Assembly (NCBI GenBank): GCA_903848955.1 | Contig: CAINHS010000006.1 | Span: 1-64,000 of the forward strand | Source of the DNA: an uncultured beta proteobacterium | GTDB taxonomy: Bacteria > Pseudomonadota > Gammaproteobacteria > Burkholderiales > Rhodocyclaceae | Length of the DNA stretch: 64,000 bases | Direction: 5' to 3' | Part shown: piece after piece, positions 17,342 to 26,376 of the stretch | How positions within the stretch are numbered: the first letter of the stretch is position 1 | How the letters are laid out: the number at the start of each line of letters is the position of its first letter | Translations under genes and position numbers: made by a program | The notes under the pieces: generated by a model | Databases searched by the model: none | What the model was told of the DNA's origin: nothing | Seen by the model: only the letters and a program-made list of their open reading frames with translations

Positions 17342-17679
17342 GGGCGTATGGTAGCAAATAGTGGTATCAGGCGGCAAGCATTGTCCAATGTGGTTTTGAC
17401 TCCATGCCCGGCTCGCGGTAGAGATTGAATTCCGCTGTGCCGGTATCGCTGGTAGATGAGCTTGCAGTCCGTCTGCCCGAACAACAAGAAGCTGAAAGTA
17501 TCCGCACTGATCCCGGAGCGGACCAGCTTTTCCGTGAGCTTTTCCTTGTTACCGGCATCGCATGCTGCCACTGCCTGTGCCATCCGGTAATGAAGCAGCC
17601 ATGGATGCAGGACAACGCCACCAAAGGCCGCCACACCCAATGCGGCGCCTGCAAGGAAATACCTGGTGCTGGATTTCAT
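17338..17679 (-). CDS. Hypothetical signal-anchored protein upstream of hicAB
   Basis: A 113-residue ORF of unknown function with a hydrophobic N-terminal segment (residues 6-27, L-A-G-A-A-L-G-V-A-A-F-G-G-V-V) and a soluble remainder with two cysteines. Its stop overlaps the hicA start (ATGA), so if translated it is coupled to the toxin. No good ribosome binding site precedes ATG 17679; an upstream in-frame start extends it by 18 residues. Confidence 0.5.
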   Translation of the reverse strand: MKSSTRYFLAGAALGVAAFGGVVLHPWLLHYRMAQAVAACDAGNKEKLTEKLVRSGISADTFSFLLFGQTDCKLIYQRYRHSGIQSLPRAGHGVKTTLDNACRLIPLFATIRP

Positions 17680-17784
17680 CGATAACTGCTCAAAGTCCGA
17701 TTCGTTACCCGGTAGATGAACATCAAGTAACACTTAAAGCATTTTGGCAACGTCCCTGTAACACTTCGCCCATAGCATGGGAAC

Positions 17785-17866
17785 CGTTGAGTTACCTCCC
17801 ATTCCTCAACGTTTCATCAGCACTCCTCCCTTTCGCCCCCGACTCACCGTCGGGGGCGTCTTCTTG
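17785..17866 (+). ncRNA. Candidate small RNA with two CCUCC motifs and intrinsic terminator
   Basis: CGTTGAG (17785-17791) pairs with CTCAACG (17805-17811) around a 13-base loop that exposes CCTCC (17795-17799). A single-stranded stretch with a second CCTCC (17825-17829) follows, then a 10-bp GC-rich hairpin ending in TCTTCTT. No plus-strand gene lies upstream to own that terminator. CCUCC-loop RNAs commonly bind ribosome binding sites. A TAGCAT -10-like hexamer at 17773-17778 would start transcription near 17785, but no -35 is clear. Confidence 0.45.
17834..17865 (+). terminator. Intrinsic terminator (orphan)
   Basis: CGCCCCCGAC, loop TCACC, GTCGGGGGCG is a perfect 10-bp stem followed by TCTTCTT. 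The T-rich tail is on the plus strand only, which sets its direction. Confidence 0.75.
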
Positions 17867-17949
17867 CAGGGGTTGCAGCAGGGCCGATGGTTAGTAATGA
17901 TGCCGTAACAACCGGCCGCCACACTGGCGGCTGATAACAGGAGAAAACA

Positions 17950-18009
17950 ATGGAATGTGAAGAATTCCTGGAGCCCGTCGAAGACGAAGAATACGACGAC
18001 GATCTATAG
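17950..18009 (+). CDS. Possible 19-residue acidic microprotein
   Basis: ATG 17950 follows AGGAGAAAACA at an ideal ribosome-binding distance and opens a 19-codon frame ending in TAG. Twelve of the 19 residues are Asp or Glu (E-D-E-E-Y-D-D-D at the C-terminus), with a single Cys3. A GCCGCCA-cac-TGGCGGC hairpin (17915-17931) precedes the ribosome binding site and a weak AGCC/GGCT stem with six Ts (18042-18060) follows. No maturation enzyme is nearby. Not similar to any peptide I know. Confidence 0.3.
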   Translation: MECEEFLEPVEDEEYDDDL

Positions 18010-18144
18010 CCGCACCGGAGATAGCCGGTAACGAATGAAGCAGCCCAGCGCGGCTTTTTTGCGTCCGCTGCAGACTGCGGGAAGCGCCCGGACTCGCTTG
18101 TCGATCATCTTCCGATGATTATGTCATTACGACTATTCTTGCAC

Positions 18145-19239
<1,095 letters not shown>

Positions 19240-19259
19240 GAAATACCTTTACTAATCAA

Positions 19260-19306
19260 TGCACCATCGAGCCGAACGTCGGCATCGTCGAAGTGCCGGA
19301 TACGCG
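19260..19306 (+). pseudogene. Inverted relic of a second ychF
   Basis: Read on the plus strand this encodes [14 protein letters not shown], the same peptide as residues 35-48 of the intact minus-strand ychF. In the first 38 bases only one differs (Pro CCC versus CCG), and the next few differences are mostly at third positions. It is therefore a decayed coding fragment from another ychF allele, in opposite orientation, 21 bases from the intact gene's start. Confidence 0.8.
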
Positions 19307-19398
19307 CAATGGCGATAGCCGTAGAAATCGGGTTAGCGGGACAAAGCAGTAAAAGATGAGCAGTTGCCCAACATTTTGTAGCGGCTTTGTCGCGGAAG

Positions 19399-19710
19399 AT
19401 GCCGATTTTAACTCTCACGGAGGCACTCCTCCAAAGGCTTACTGCAACCGACAGGCGCGTCTATCGGGACAAGCTGGTGTGCGGCTTTTGTCTCCAGCTC
19501 AATAAACGCAGCCGCACTTTCCTCGTAGCCACGAGCGTTCAGGGCAAACAGTTGCGAATGACGCTCGGCCGCTGGCCTCTCGTCGGTGTCGAGGAAGCGC
19601 GTAGTTTGGCTATCACGGCGTTGCGGGATTGCCGGTCGGGTCAGATGCCGGAGCGCAGATTAATGCCGTCCCTGCCGACAGTTCGTGAGGCGATTCCGAC
19701 CTACGGCTGA
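19399..19710 (+). pseudogene. Truncated tyrosine integrase, N-terminal arm-binding part only
   Basis: A 103-residue reading frame resembling the N-terminal arm-DNA-binding domain (DUF4102 type) of phage/island integrases: L-T-x-x-L-L-Q-R-L, a V-x-G-F-x-L-Q-L-N-like segment, G-K-Q-L-R-M-T-L-G-R-W-P-L-V-G-V-E-E-A-R-S-L-A. Full integrases run to about 400 residues with a catalytic R...HxxR...Y domain; none of that is present here, so it is a remnant. GC content and codon use are lower than in the flanking genes. Confidence 0.75.
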
Positions 19711-19847
19711 GCCAGTCGATTGCAGCTGATGACCATGCCGAAGTCCCGCAACGCAACAGCGGTCAGAACAGCTTCTTGTTCCGTTTCTGCCGGAACGAAG
19801 ATTTCCCGCTCTTTGCCGCTTAACGCGACGAAAACAATCTTGAACAT
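19701..19847 (-). CDS. Small hypothetical protein (48 residues)
   Basis: ATG 19847 is preceded by GGAGGGG seven bases upstream, a very strong ribosome binding site, and opens a 48-codon frame ending in TAG. The product begins M-F-K-I-V-F-V-A-L-S-G-K-E and has an amphipathic central helix (E-T-E-Q-E-A-V-L-T-A-V-A-L-R). It is convergent with the integrase fragment, overlapping it by 10 bases. Function unknown; the fold may be a small beta-beta-alpha unit, which is a guess. Confidence 0.5.
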   Translation of the reverse strand: MFKIVFVALSGKEREIFVPAETEQEAVLTAVALRDFGMVISCNRLAQP

Positions 19848-20036
19848 GGATCACCCCTCCATTTTGCATATCCGGTACCAGCGACAATTGCGCTGGTCAT
19901 GCTATTGGATTACGGCAGTCCGGTTGTCTTCTTGAGGGCGGGACAAGGATTTGGCGGCAAAGTACCGCGACCCCAGGAAGATTGACGCTGGAGTTTCTGT
20001 CTGCGCGCATTGGGACTACCCGCTGCATTTCAAGAC

Positions 20037-20064
20037 CTTGAAACTGTTTGCGGCATCCCAATAT
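20037..20064 (+). promoter_or_regulatory. Sigma-32 heat-shock promoter of hsp20
   Basis: CTTGAAA (20037-20043), 13 bases, CCCAATAT (20057-20064) closely matches the sigma-32 consensus CTTGAAA-N12-15-CCCCATNT, with a perfect -35. Transcription would start near 20071, leaving a leader of about 60 bases before ATG 20131. Confidence 0.75.
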
Positions 20065-20101
20065 CCGGAATCACGGGCGCTCATCCGAGGCCCGTCAAAC
20101 C

Positions 20102-20126
20102 ATATCGCTTACTTTTTAAAGGATAT
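20102..20126 (+). promoter_or_regulatory. ROSE-like RNA thermometer hairpin over the hsp20 ribosome binding site
   Basis: ATATC (20102-20106) pairs with GATAT (20122-20126). After a single unpaired G (20107), CTT (20108-20110) pairs with AAG (20119-20121), so the AAAGGA Shine-Dalgarno is closed in the stem. The 5' strand contains U-C-G-C-U, the ROSE signature U(U/C)GCU, with its bulged G facing the ribosome binding site. An upstream ACGGGC/GCCCGT hairpin (20073-20095) fits the multi-hairpin layout of ROSE leaders. Confidence 0.6.
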
Positions 20127-20130
20127 TCAA

Positions 20131-20586
20131 ATGCGTACCATCGACCTATCCACTCTTTCCCGCTCTGCCATCGGTTTCGAGAATTTGGCGCGGATTCTTC
20201 AAGCACAGCGCGTTGAGCAGCAGCCGAGCTACCCGCCGTACAACATCGAACTTGTCACCGCGGACCAGTACCGGATTTCCATGGCAGTTGCCGGTTTTGA
20301 CCGCTCCGAACTCGACGTTGAGGTCGAGGGCGACACGCTCAAGATCTCCGGCTGCAAACAGAAGATCGAGCAGACTTCGACCTATCTGCACCGTGGCATC
20401 GCCACACGCGACTTCGAGCATCGCTTCAAACTCGCCGACATGGTCAATGTTGTGAGCTCGTCCCTCGATAACGGTTTGCTCAATATCTCGTTGGTGCGAG
20501 TGATCCCCGATGCTTTGAAACCGCGCAAGATCGCCATCGGCGGTGTAGAGGACAATCTGCGTGTGTTGGAGCGCAAAGCGGCCTGA
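20131..20586 (+). CDS. Small heat-shock protein Hsp20 (IbpA-like)
   Basis: A 151-residue alpha-crystallin-domain holdase. The crystallin domain spans about residues 35-130, with P-P-Y-N-I-E-L-V-T-A-D-Q-Y-R-I-S-M-A-V-A-G-F typical of IbpA, and A-x-x-x-x-G-L-L-N-I-S-L near its end. The C-terminal I-x-I motif is present as I-A-I. ATG 20131 follows AAAGGA. It lies in the insertion between ychF and pth and has its own heat-shock promoter and a likely RNA thermometer. Confidence 0.93.
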   Translation: MRTIDLSTLSRSAIGFENLARILQAQRVEQQPSYPPYNIELVTADQYRISMAVAGFDRSELDVEVEGDTLKISGCKQKIEQTSTYLHRGIATRDFEHRFKLADMVNVVSSSLDNGLLNISLVRVIPDALKPRKIAIGGVEDNLRVLERKAA

Positions 20587-20734
20587 GCGACCACCGGCGG
20601 GGCGGCCGGGTTGCCTGAGCAAGGAACCGGAGCAAGCTGCCGCCCCCAAGAGCGATGTGCTGTATTCGCACTATGTCAGCCTCAACGCGCATGACATTGC
20701 CGTACCGGCGATGCCGCATCTGAGGCTCGCGGTT

Positions 20735-21358
20735 TTATGCTTTGGTTGAAACTTCCGTTGCCGGGGGCGTCGGTTTCGAATTGATGCGTTGCGTGGCTGC
20801 GCTGAAGTCCCCCCGGGCCAGAGCCGGCCAGGCAAGCAGCGCGCGATCCAGCGCGGCGTCGATCTCGCCGCGTTCTTCCTTGCGTGGCGGCTTCAGCACA
20901 TAGTCGACGACCTCGTTGCGGTCACCGGGATGACCGATGCCGATGCGCAGCCGCCAGTAGTCCTGGGTACCCAGATGCGCGGTGATGTCCTTGAGGCCGT
21001 TGTGGCCGCCCAGGCCACCGCCGAACTTGAGCCGCATCTGCCCCGGCGGCAGGTCCAGCTCGTCGTGCATGACCAGCATTTCGGCCGGCTCGATGCGATA
21101 GAACTGGGTCAGCGCCCGCACCGACTGGCCGCAGCGGTTCATGAAGGTCTGCGGCAGGAGGAACCAGAGTTCGCCGGCGCTTTGCCCGCCGGCGCGCGCC
21201 CGGCCGGCAAGTCCGTGAAAGCGCGACTCGCGACCCGGATTGACGCCGAGTTCGCGCGCCAGGCGCTCACAAAGCCAAAACCCGGCATTGTGCCGGGTTT
21301 CAGCGTATTCGGCCCCGGGGTTACCGAGGCCGACTATCAGACGCAGCGAAGCCTGCAA
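20735..21358 (-). CDS. pth: Peptidyl-tRNA hydrolase
   Basis: Releases tRNA from peptidyl-tRNA. The 207-residue product has the family start [21 protein letters not shown] with catalytic His, F-M-N-R-C-G (usually F-M-N-x-S-G), and [13 protein letters not shown]. No ATG is available; TTG 21358, four bases after the rplY stop and preceded by AGAG, is the best start. Co-transcribed with rplY and prs. Confidence 0.92.
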   Translation of the reverse strand: MQASLRLIVGLGNPGAEYAETRHNAGFWLCERLARELGVNPGRESRFHGLAGRARAGGQSAGELWFLLPQTFMNRCGQSVRALTQFYRIEPAEMLVMHDELDLPPGQMRLKFGGGLGGHNGLKDITAHLGTQDYWRLRIGIGHPGDRNEVVDYVLKPPRKEERGEIDAALDRALLAWPALARGDFSAATQRINSKPTPPATEVSTKA

Positions 21359-21362
21359 GCGC

Positions 21363-22031
21363 TTATCTCTTGTCGGTCTTCTCGGCCTTCTTCTCGGCCT
21401 TCTTTTCGACCGGAGCCGCAGCAGCGGGGGTTGCTTCGGCCGCAGCGACTTCCTCCTCGGCCTTGCCGCCGCGGACGATGACAGTCGCCACCACGGGATC
21501 TTCGCCCTTGTGCAGCACGGCTTCCACACCGGCCGGCAGCTTGAGTTCGGAAACGTGCAGCGAATGGCCGCTGGTCATGTCCTTCAGATCGACTTCGATG
21601 AAGGCCGGCAGGTCTTTCGCCAGACAACGTACGTCGAGATCGGACATGACGTGCTGGACCATGCCACCGGAAAGCTTCACGCCCGGCGAAACATCGGCAT
21701 TGACGAAGTGCAGCGGCACTTTCTGGTGCAGTTTGTGGGCGGCATCGACACGCTGGAAATCGGCGTGCAGGATCACCGGCCGGTAGGGATGGCGCTGCAC
21801 ATCGCGCAGCAGGCACATTTCCTTCTTGCCGTCGAGATTGACGTTGAGCACGGAGGAATAGAAGGCTTCCTTGCGCAACAGCTGAAACAGCTCGTTGTGG
21901 TCGATATCGATCGACTGCGGCGTGGCCCCGCCGCCGTAAAGTATGCCGGGAACCCGGCCGGTGCGACGCAGGCGGCGGCTCGCTCCGGTGCCCTGTCCAT
22001 CGCGCTTGTTTGCATTGAATTCGAGTTGCAT
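21363..22031 (-). CDS. rplY: 50S ribosomal protein L25/general stress protein Ctc
   Basis: 5S rRNA-binding ribosomal protein of the long (TL5/Ctc) type. The 222-residue product has an N-terminal L25 domain (residues 1-95, including [16 protein letters not shown]), a C-terminal TL5 beta domain, and an Ala/Glu/Lys-rich low-complexity tail from about residue 188. It sits between prs and pth in the usual order. Confidence 0.95.
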   Translation of the reverse strand: MQLEFNANKRDGQGTGASRRLRRTGRVPGILYGGGATPQSIDIDHNELFQLLRKEAFYSSVLNVNLDGKKEMCLLRDVQRHPYRPVILHADFQRVDAAHKLHQKVPLHFVNADVSPGVKLSGGMVQHVMSDLDVRCLAKDLPAFIEVDLKDMTSGHSLHVSELKLPAGVEAVLHKGEDPVVATVIVRGGKAEEEVAAAEATPAAAAPVEKKAEKKAEKTDKR

Positions 22032-22096
22032 GATTTACTCCAGTAGGTGCTGCAGGGTGAAATCCCTCGCCCGCGACCAGGCAAGGGGGTAAAGAA

Positions 22097-23047
22097 TCAG
22101 TCCATGAAGAGCGAGGAGACGGAAGACTCGTTGCTGATGCGCAACATCGTCTCGGCCATCAGCTCGGCAATCGAAATCTGCCGGATGCGGGGGCAGCCGC
22201 GGGCTTCTTCGGACAGCGGAATGGTGTCGGTCACGACCAGTTCGTCGAGTTCCGACTCGACGATCCTCGACACCGCGCTGCCGGACAGCACCGGATGCGT
22301 ACAGTAGGCCAGCACGCGCTTGGCGCCGTGCTCCTTGAGTGCCTGCGCCGCCTTGCACAGCGTGCCGGCAGTGTCCACCATGTCGTCCATGATGACGCAG
22401 GTGCGGCCATCGACTTCACCGATGATGTTCATGACTTCCGAGACATTGGCCTTCGGCCGCCGCTTGTCGATGATCGCCAGGTCCGACTCCAGGCGCTTGG
22501 CCAGCGCCCGGGCGCGCACCACGCCGCCGACGTCGGGCGAGACCACCAGCAGGTCCTCGTGGCGCTGCTTCCAGATGTCGCCCAGCAGGATCGGCGCGGC
22601 ATACACGTTGTCGACCGGGATATCGAAAAAGCCCTGGATCTGGTCGGCATGCAGGTCGACCGTCAGCACGCGCTGCACGCCGACGGTCTGCAGCATGTTG
22701 GCAACCACCTTGGCCGTGATCGCGACACGCGCCGAGCGCGTCCGCCTGTCCTGCCGGGCATAACCGAAATAGGGGATGGCGGCAGTGATGCGCCCGGCCG
22801 AGGCCCGCTTCAGGGCGTCCACCATCACCATCAGTTCCATCAGGTTGTCGTTGGTGGGATAACAGGTCGACTGCAATACGAAAACGTCATGGCCGCGCAC
22901 GTGCTCGAGAATTTCGCAGCTCACCTCGCCATCGGAAAAGCGACCGACATTGGCGCGTCCAAGCGAAATGTGCAGGCGCTTGACAACATCGGCCGCCAGC
23001 TTGGGATTGGCGTTGCCGGTAAACACCATCAGGCTGTCGTAGGCCAT
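22097..23047 (-). CDS. prs: Ribose-phosphate pyrophosphokinase
   Basis: Makes PRPP from ribose 5-phosphate and ATP. The 316-residue protein has the Prs landmarks [25 protein letters not shown] and the PRPP loop [12 protein letters not shown]. It is immediately downstream of tRNA-Gln and followed by rplY. Its product also serves pyrE at 52083. Confidence 0.97.
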   Translation of the reverse strand: MAYDSLMVFTGNANPKLAADVVKRLHISLGRANVGRFSDGEVSCEILEHVRGHDVFVLQSTCYPTNDNLMELMVMVDALKRASAGRITAAIPYFGYARQDRRTRSARVAITAKVVANMLQTVGVQRVLTVDLHADQIQGFFDIPVDNVYAAPILLGDIWKQRHEDLLVVSPDVGGVVRARALAKRLESDLAIIDKRRPKANVSEVMNIIGEVDGRTCVIMDDMVDTAGTLCKAAQALKEHGAKRVLAYCTHPVLSGSAVSRIVESELDELVVTDTIPLSEEARGCPRIRQISIAELMAETMLRISNESSVSSLFMD

Positions 23048-23080
23048 GTCGGTCTGCTGTGACTAGGTTGGCAAATGAGT

Positions 23081-23157
23081 TGGCTGGGGAGGAAGGATTC
23101 GAACCTTCGCATGCTGGAATCAAAATCCAGTGCCTTAACCAACTTGGCGACTCCCCA
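23081..23157 (-). tRNA. tRNA-Gln (anticodon TTG)
   Basis: A 77-base cloverleaf with encoded CCA. The acceptor stem pairs TGGGGAG with CTCCCCA; the anticodon loop TTTTGAT between CTGGA and TCCAG gives anticodon TTG; the T-loop reads GGTTCGAATCC. The ispE-tRNA-Gln-prs order is typical of beta- and gammaproteobacteria. Confidence 0.97.
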
Positions 23158-23225
23158 ACATCGGCACCCCGCCTTGACAGCGGAGGTCGAAAGGACGCGC
23201 ATTTTCGGGGTTTTCGCTCCTGCTG

Positions 23226-24062
23226 TCAAATAATGGCGAGCGGATGCCGGTCCATTCCGGCGGCAACAAAGCCGTGCATATCCGCAGGCAGAGCGGCCAG
23301 GGCGGCCCGCGCCGCCGGCTCAGCGGCGAATTCGACGAAACAGCAGGCGCCGGAACCGCTCATCCGCGCATCGCCGCAGTGCCGCAGCCAGTCGAGATGG
23401 CGCGCCACCTCCGGGTAGAGCGCGCAGGCGACGGTTTCCAGATCATTGCGGCCGAAGCCCGGCCGCCAATCGCCGGCAGCGATGGCGGGCGTGTCGCGGC
23501 GCAGTTGCGCGGAACCGAAGATTCCGGCCGTCGGCACGGCAACGGCGGGAACCAGCAGCAGATACCAGGCCGGCGGCAGGGTGATGTCGGCAAAGCATTC
23601 GCCCACTCCTTCGGCAAAGGCCGTGCGGCCGTGGATGAAGATCGGCACATCGGCGCCCAGGGCAAGGCCTATCCGTTGCAGTTGCAATGAATCGAGTCCG
23701 GTGTGCCACAGGCGATTGAGTGCCATCAAGGTCGTCGCCGCGTCCGAACTGCCGCCACCGAGACCGCCGCCCATCGGCAATCGCTTGTCGACGTGGAGTG
23801 TGACTCCCGTGGTAACACCGGTCGCCGCGCGCAGCGCATGAGCCGCACGGACGGTGAGATTCGTTGCGCAAGGCACGCCGGGCAAGGGAGTCGCCAGCAC
23901 GATGCGGCCATCGTCGCGCGCTTCGCAGCGTAGGGTGTCGCCGAAATCGAGAAAGCGGAATACGGTTTGCAGCAAATGGTAGCCATCGGCGCGGCGTCCG
24001 ACGACATGCAGGAACAGGTTGATCTTGGCCGGGGCCGGCCAGTCGCGTTGCCAGTCGCTCAT
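23226..24062 (-). CDS. ispE: 4-diphosphocytidyl-2-C-methyl-D-erythritol kinase
   Basis: GHMP kinase of the MEP isoprenoid pathway. The 278-residue product starts with P-A-P-A-K-I-N-L-F-L-H-V-x-G-R-R-x-D-G-Y-H and has the ATP motif P-M-G-G-G-L-G-G-G-S-S-D-A-A and the C-terminal M-S-G-S-G-A-C-C-F. Its start overlaps the lolB stop (ATGA). Confidence 0.96.
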   Translation of the reverse strand: MSDWQRDWPAPAKINLFLHVVGRRADGYHLLQTVFRFLDFGDTLRCEARDDGRIVLATPLPGVPCATNLTVRAAHALRAATGVTTGVTLHVDKRLPMGGGLGGGSSDAATTLMALNRLWHTGLDSLQLQRIGLALGADVPIFIHGRTAFAEGVGECFADITLPPAWYLLLVPAVAVPTAGIFGSAQLRRDTPAIAAGDWRPGFGRNDLETVACALYPEVARHLDWLRHCGDARMSGSGACCFVEFAAEPAARAALAALPADMHGFVAAGMDRHPLAII

Positions 24063-24586
24063 TCAGGTGCGTCCCATTCATCGACGATGAGTTTGAGTCC
24101 GACATCCTCGCGGCTGGCTTCCATCACCCGCAACAGGCGGCTCCGGCGCAACACCGTGGTATCGCTGATGACGACCTGCCAGCCGTCGACTTCGCCGCTC
24201 AGGGCCGGCCGCGCGCCGCGCAGCCAGTCGGCCATTGCCTCCAGCGGCAAGGGTGCGCCGGTTACGCGCTGCGCCAGCAGCGCCAGGCTGGCGGCGAGCA
24301 CGGGCGCCTGATTCGGCTGCGTCAGGCGTGCCCCGCCGGCATCCCGGGTCAGCTCGGCCATGCCTTGTCCCAGGGGCGACATGAGCAGCACCGCATCGCT
24401 TTCCCGGGTGTGTTCCCAGCGGAATCGCAGATGGTCGCTGTGCCCGCCCTGGCGCAGGGAAATACGTCCTTCGGCAATAAAGCGCTGCAACGGCGGACCC
24501 AGCGTGAGCGCGGCAGGGGATGGCGGCGGCAAGCCGGCACAGGCCGTCAGCAACAGCGCGAGCAGGCAAGCCGGCCAGGCTTTCAA
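24059..24586 (-). CDS. lolB: Outer-membrane lipoprotein insertion protein LolB
   Basis: Outer-membrane lipoprotein that receives lipoproteins from LolA, such as the Pal, rhodanese and RlpA lipoproteins encoded in this window. The 175-residue product has a short signal with lipobox L-T-A-C, then F-I-A-E-G-R-I-S-L-R and the R-F-x-W-E-H strand typical of LolB. No ATG fits; TTG 24586, overlapping the TPR gene stop, places the signal peptide correctly. Confidence 0.9.
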   Translation of the reverse strand: MKAWPACLLALLLTACAGLPPPSPAALTLGPPLQRFIAEGRISLRQGGHSDHLRFRWEHTRESDAVLLMSPLGQGMAELTRDAGGARLTQPNQAPVLAASLALLAQRVTGAPLPLEAMADWLRGARPALSGEVDGWQVVISDTTVLRRSRLLRVMEASREDVGLKLIVDEWDAPE

Positions 24587-26277
24587 GGCACGAATCGCTT
24601 GATCGTCGTTGCCAGCGCTTCGTTGCCCGGATGAGCCTTGGTCGCCTCGCGCCAAATCGCCAATGCCTCGTTCGGCCGGCCCAGAGCCCACATCACCTCG
24701 CCGATATGGGCGGCGATCTCCGCATCCGGCTTCCTGGCATAAGCCATCTGCAGGGCCTCCAGGGCGGCCGTCAGCTTGCCCTGGCGAAACAGCAGCCAGC
24801 CCTTGCTGTCGAGAATGAAGGGGTCATCGCGCTCCAGCGACAGGGCCTTGTCGATCAACTGCGCCGCTTCTTCAAGGCGCAGATTGCGGTCGGCAAACGA
24901 ATACCCGAGCGCATTGTAGGCTTGCGCCGAGTCCGGCTTGAGGACCATCAGGCGCCGCAGATGACGCTCCAGCACATCCACATAGCCGAGCTTCTCCGCC
25001 GCCAGTGCCGTCTCGTACAGGATGTCGGGCTGATCCGGCTGAACTTCCAGCGCCTTGGCGAGGAAAGCAAACGCCTCGGCGTGCAGCCCGGCATCGCGCA
25101 GCAACTGCGCTTCGGCCACCAGCAGGCGAGTGTCCCCCGGCGTGCCGGCGCGCGCCGCCGCAAGCCGCTCGCGCGCCGCCGCAAGCTTGTTCTGGCGCAG
25201 CAATATCTGGGCTCCCCGTACCTTGGCCGGCGTCGCATGTTCGCTGGCTGCGACCAGGTCGTACCAGGCCAGGGCGTCGTCGAGACGCCCGGCTTCCTCG
25301 GCGATCTGTCCCAGGTAGAAGCGGGCCGGGTCGAGGTCGCCGCGACCGAGTTCGACGAAACGCTTGAGTGCCTGTCCGGCTTCGGCGGTGTCGTTGACTT
25401 GCAGCGAGAGTATGCCGACGGCGTAGAGCATGTCCGGATTATCCGGATTGGCCGACAGCAGGCGCCGGAATTCAACGCGCGATGCCTCGTAGCGCTTTTC
25501 CGCCACCAGTGTCCGGGCATACCCCAGGCGCACTTCCTGGGCTTCGGGATTGACCGCCAGCCAGGTTTTCAGGAAATCGATCTGCGCTGTTCCCTTGGGC
25601 AGCAGTTCCGCCTTGAACAAGGCCGCCAGTTCCCACGCCGGACGCAGTTCCAGTGCGCGATCGATCTCGCGGTGGGCGGCGGCGCCATCGCCCGCGCCGA
25701 TCGCCATCTGGGCAAGCACCAGGCGGGCTTCGGCAAGATCGGGATAAGGCCGGGCCAGTTGCTCAAACAGGCGCCGTATCGCCGCCTTGTCCGGATAACG
25801 GGCGAAAATGCGCGCCAGTCGCATCAGTGCATCACCCGTACGCGGGGCTTCCGCTGCCAGATCTCGGGCGAGGCTGACGGCCAGTTCGTCGATGCGTCCG
25901 CTCGCCAGCAGCAGCGTCGATAGCATCTGCTTTGCCTCTTGCGACGCCGGCTCCAGAGTCAGCCAAAGTCTGGACGCGTCCAGCGCGGCATCGTACTGGC
26001 GCGCGTGAAAGGCAATTTCCGCCGCCCGGCGTACGATTCGCGGATCGCGTGTGCTGGTTGCCAGATCAAGATAGGCACTGGACGACAGCCCGAACTGGCC
26101 GCGCTGAGCGGCGATTTCAGCAAGCAGGAACTGGTAGAGGATCTGTCCGGTCAGTTCCTGCTTGGGCAGCAGGTCTTCCCGTGCCTCGGCAGTCGCAAGC
26201 GCATCGGGCACCTGCGCTTCTGCACAAGCACCGGCCAACGCGAGAAACAGCGCAAGGACGAAGGAAAAAAAGTTCAT
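24583..26277 (-). CDS. Exported TPR-repeat protein
   Basis: A 564-residue protein with a signal peptide (residues 1-20, cleavage near A-C-A-E-A) followed almost entirely by tetratricopeptide repeats; the clearest are near the C-terminus (A-Y-N-A-L-G-Y-S-F-A-D-R-N, W-L-L-F-R-Q-G-K). TPR proteins at this position upstream of lolB-ispE are common in betaproteobacteria, and a role in envelope assembly is likely but unproven. ATG 26277 was chosen at the signal peptide. The coupled stop/start with lolB supports joint expression. Confidence 0.88.
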   Translation of the reverse strand: MNFFSFVLALFLALAGACAEAQVPDALATAEAREDLLPKQELTGQILYQFLLAEIAAQRGQFGLSSSAYLDLATSTRDPRIVRRAAEIAFHARQYDAALDASRLWLTLEPASQEAKQMLSTLLLASGRIDELAVSLARDLAAEAPRTGDALMRLARIFARYPDKAAIRRLFEQLARPYPDLAEARLVLAQMAIGAGDGAAAHREIDRALELRPAWELAALFKAELLPKGTAQIDFLKTWLAVNPEAQEVRLGYARTLVAEKRYEASRVEFRRLLSANPDNPDMLYAVGILSLQVNDTAEAGQALKRFVELGRGDLDPARFYLGQIAEEAGRLDDALAWYDLVAASEHATPAKVRGAQILLRQNKLAAARERLAAARAGTPGDTRLLVAEAQLLRDAGLHAEAFAFLAKALEVQPDQPDILYETALAAEKLGYVDVLERHLRRLMVLKPDSAQAYNALGYSFADRNLRLEEAAQLIDKALSLERDDPFILDSKGWLLFRQGKLTAALEALQMAYARKPDAEIAAHIGEVMWALGRPNEALAIWREATKAHPGNEALATTIKRFVP

Positions 26278-26376
26278 GGGCGTGGTACCTGAGCGGAACA
26301 CCGCTGCCAGACAGTGCGGTCACATACAATGCGGTGATGTTAGCAGTTTCATCCGATGTTTCGTGCGAGCCCCGGC

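Noticed and set aside
19720-19935. Plus-strand ORF opposite the 48-codon gene
   Set aside because: Composition is that of a shadow frame, and it lacks a ribosome binding site; the minus-strand frame has a strong one.
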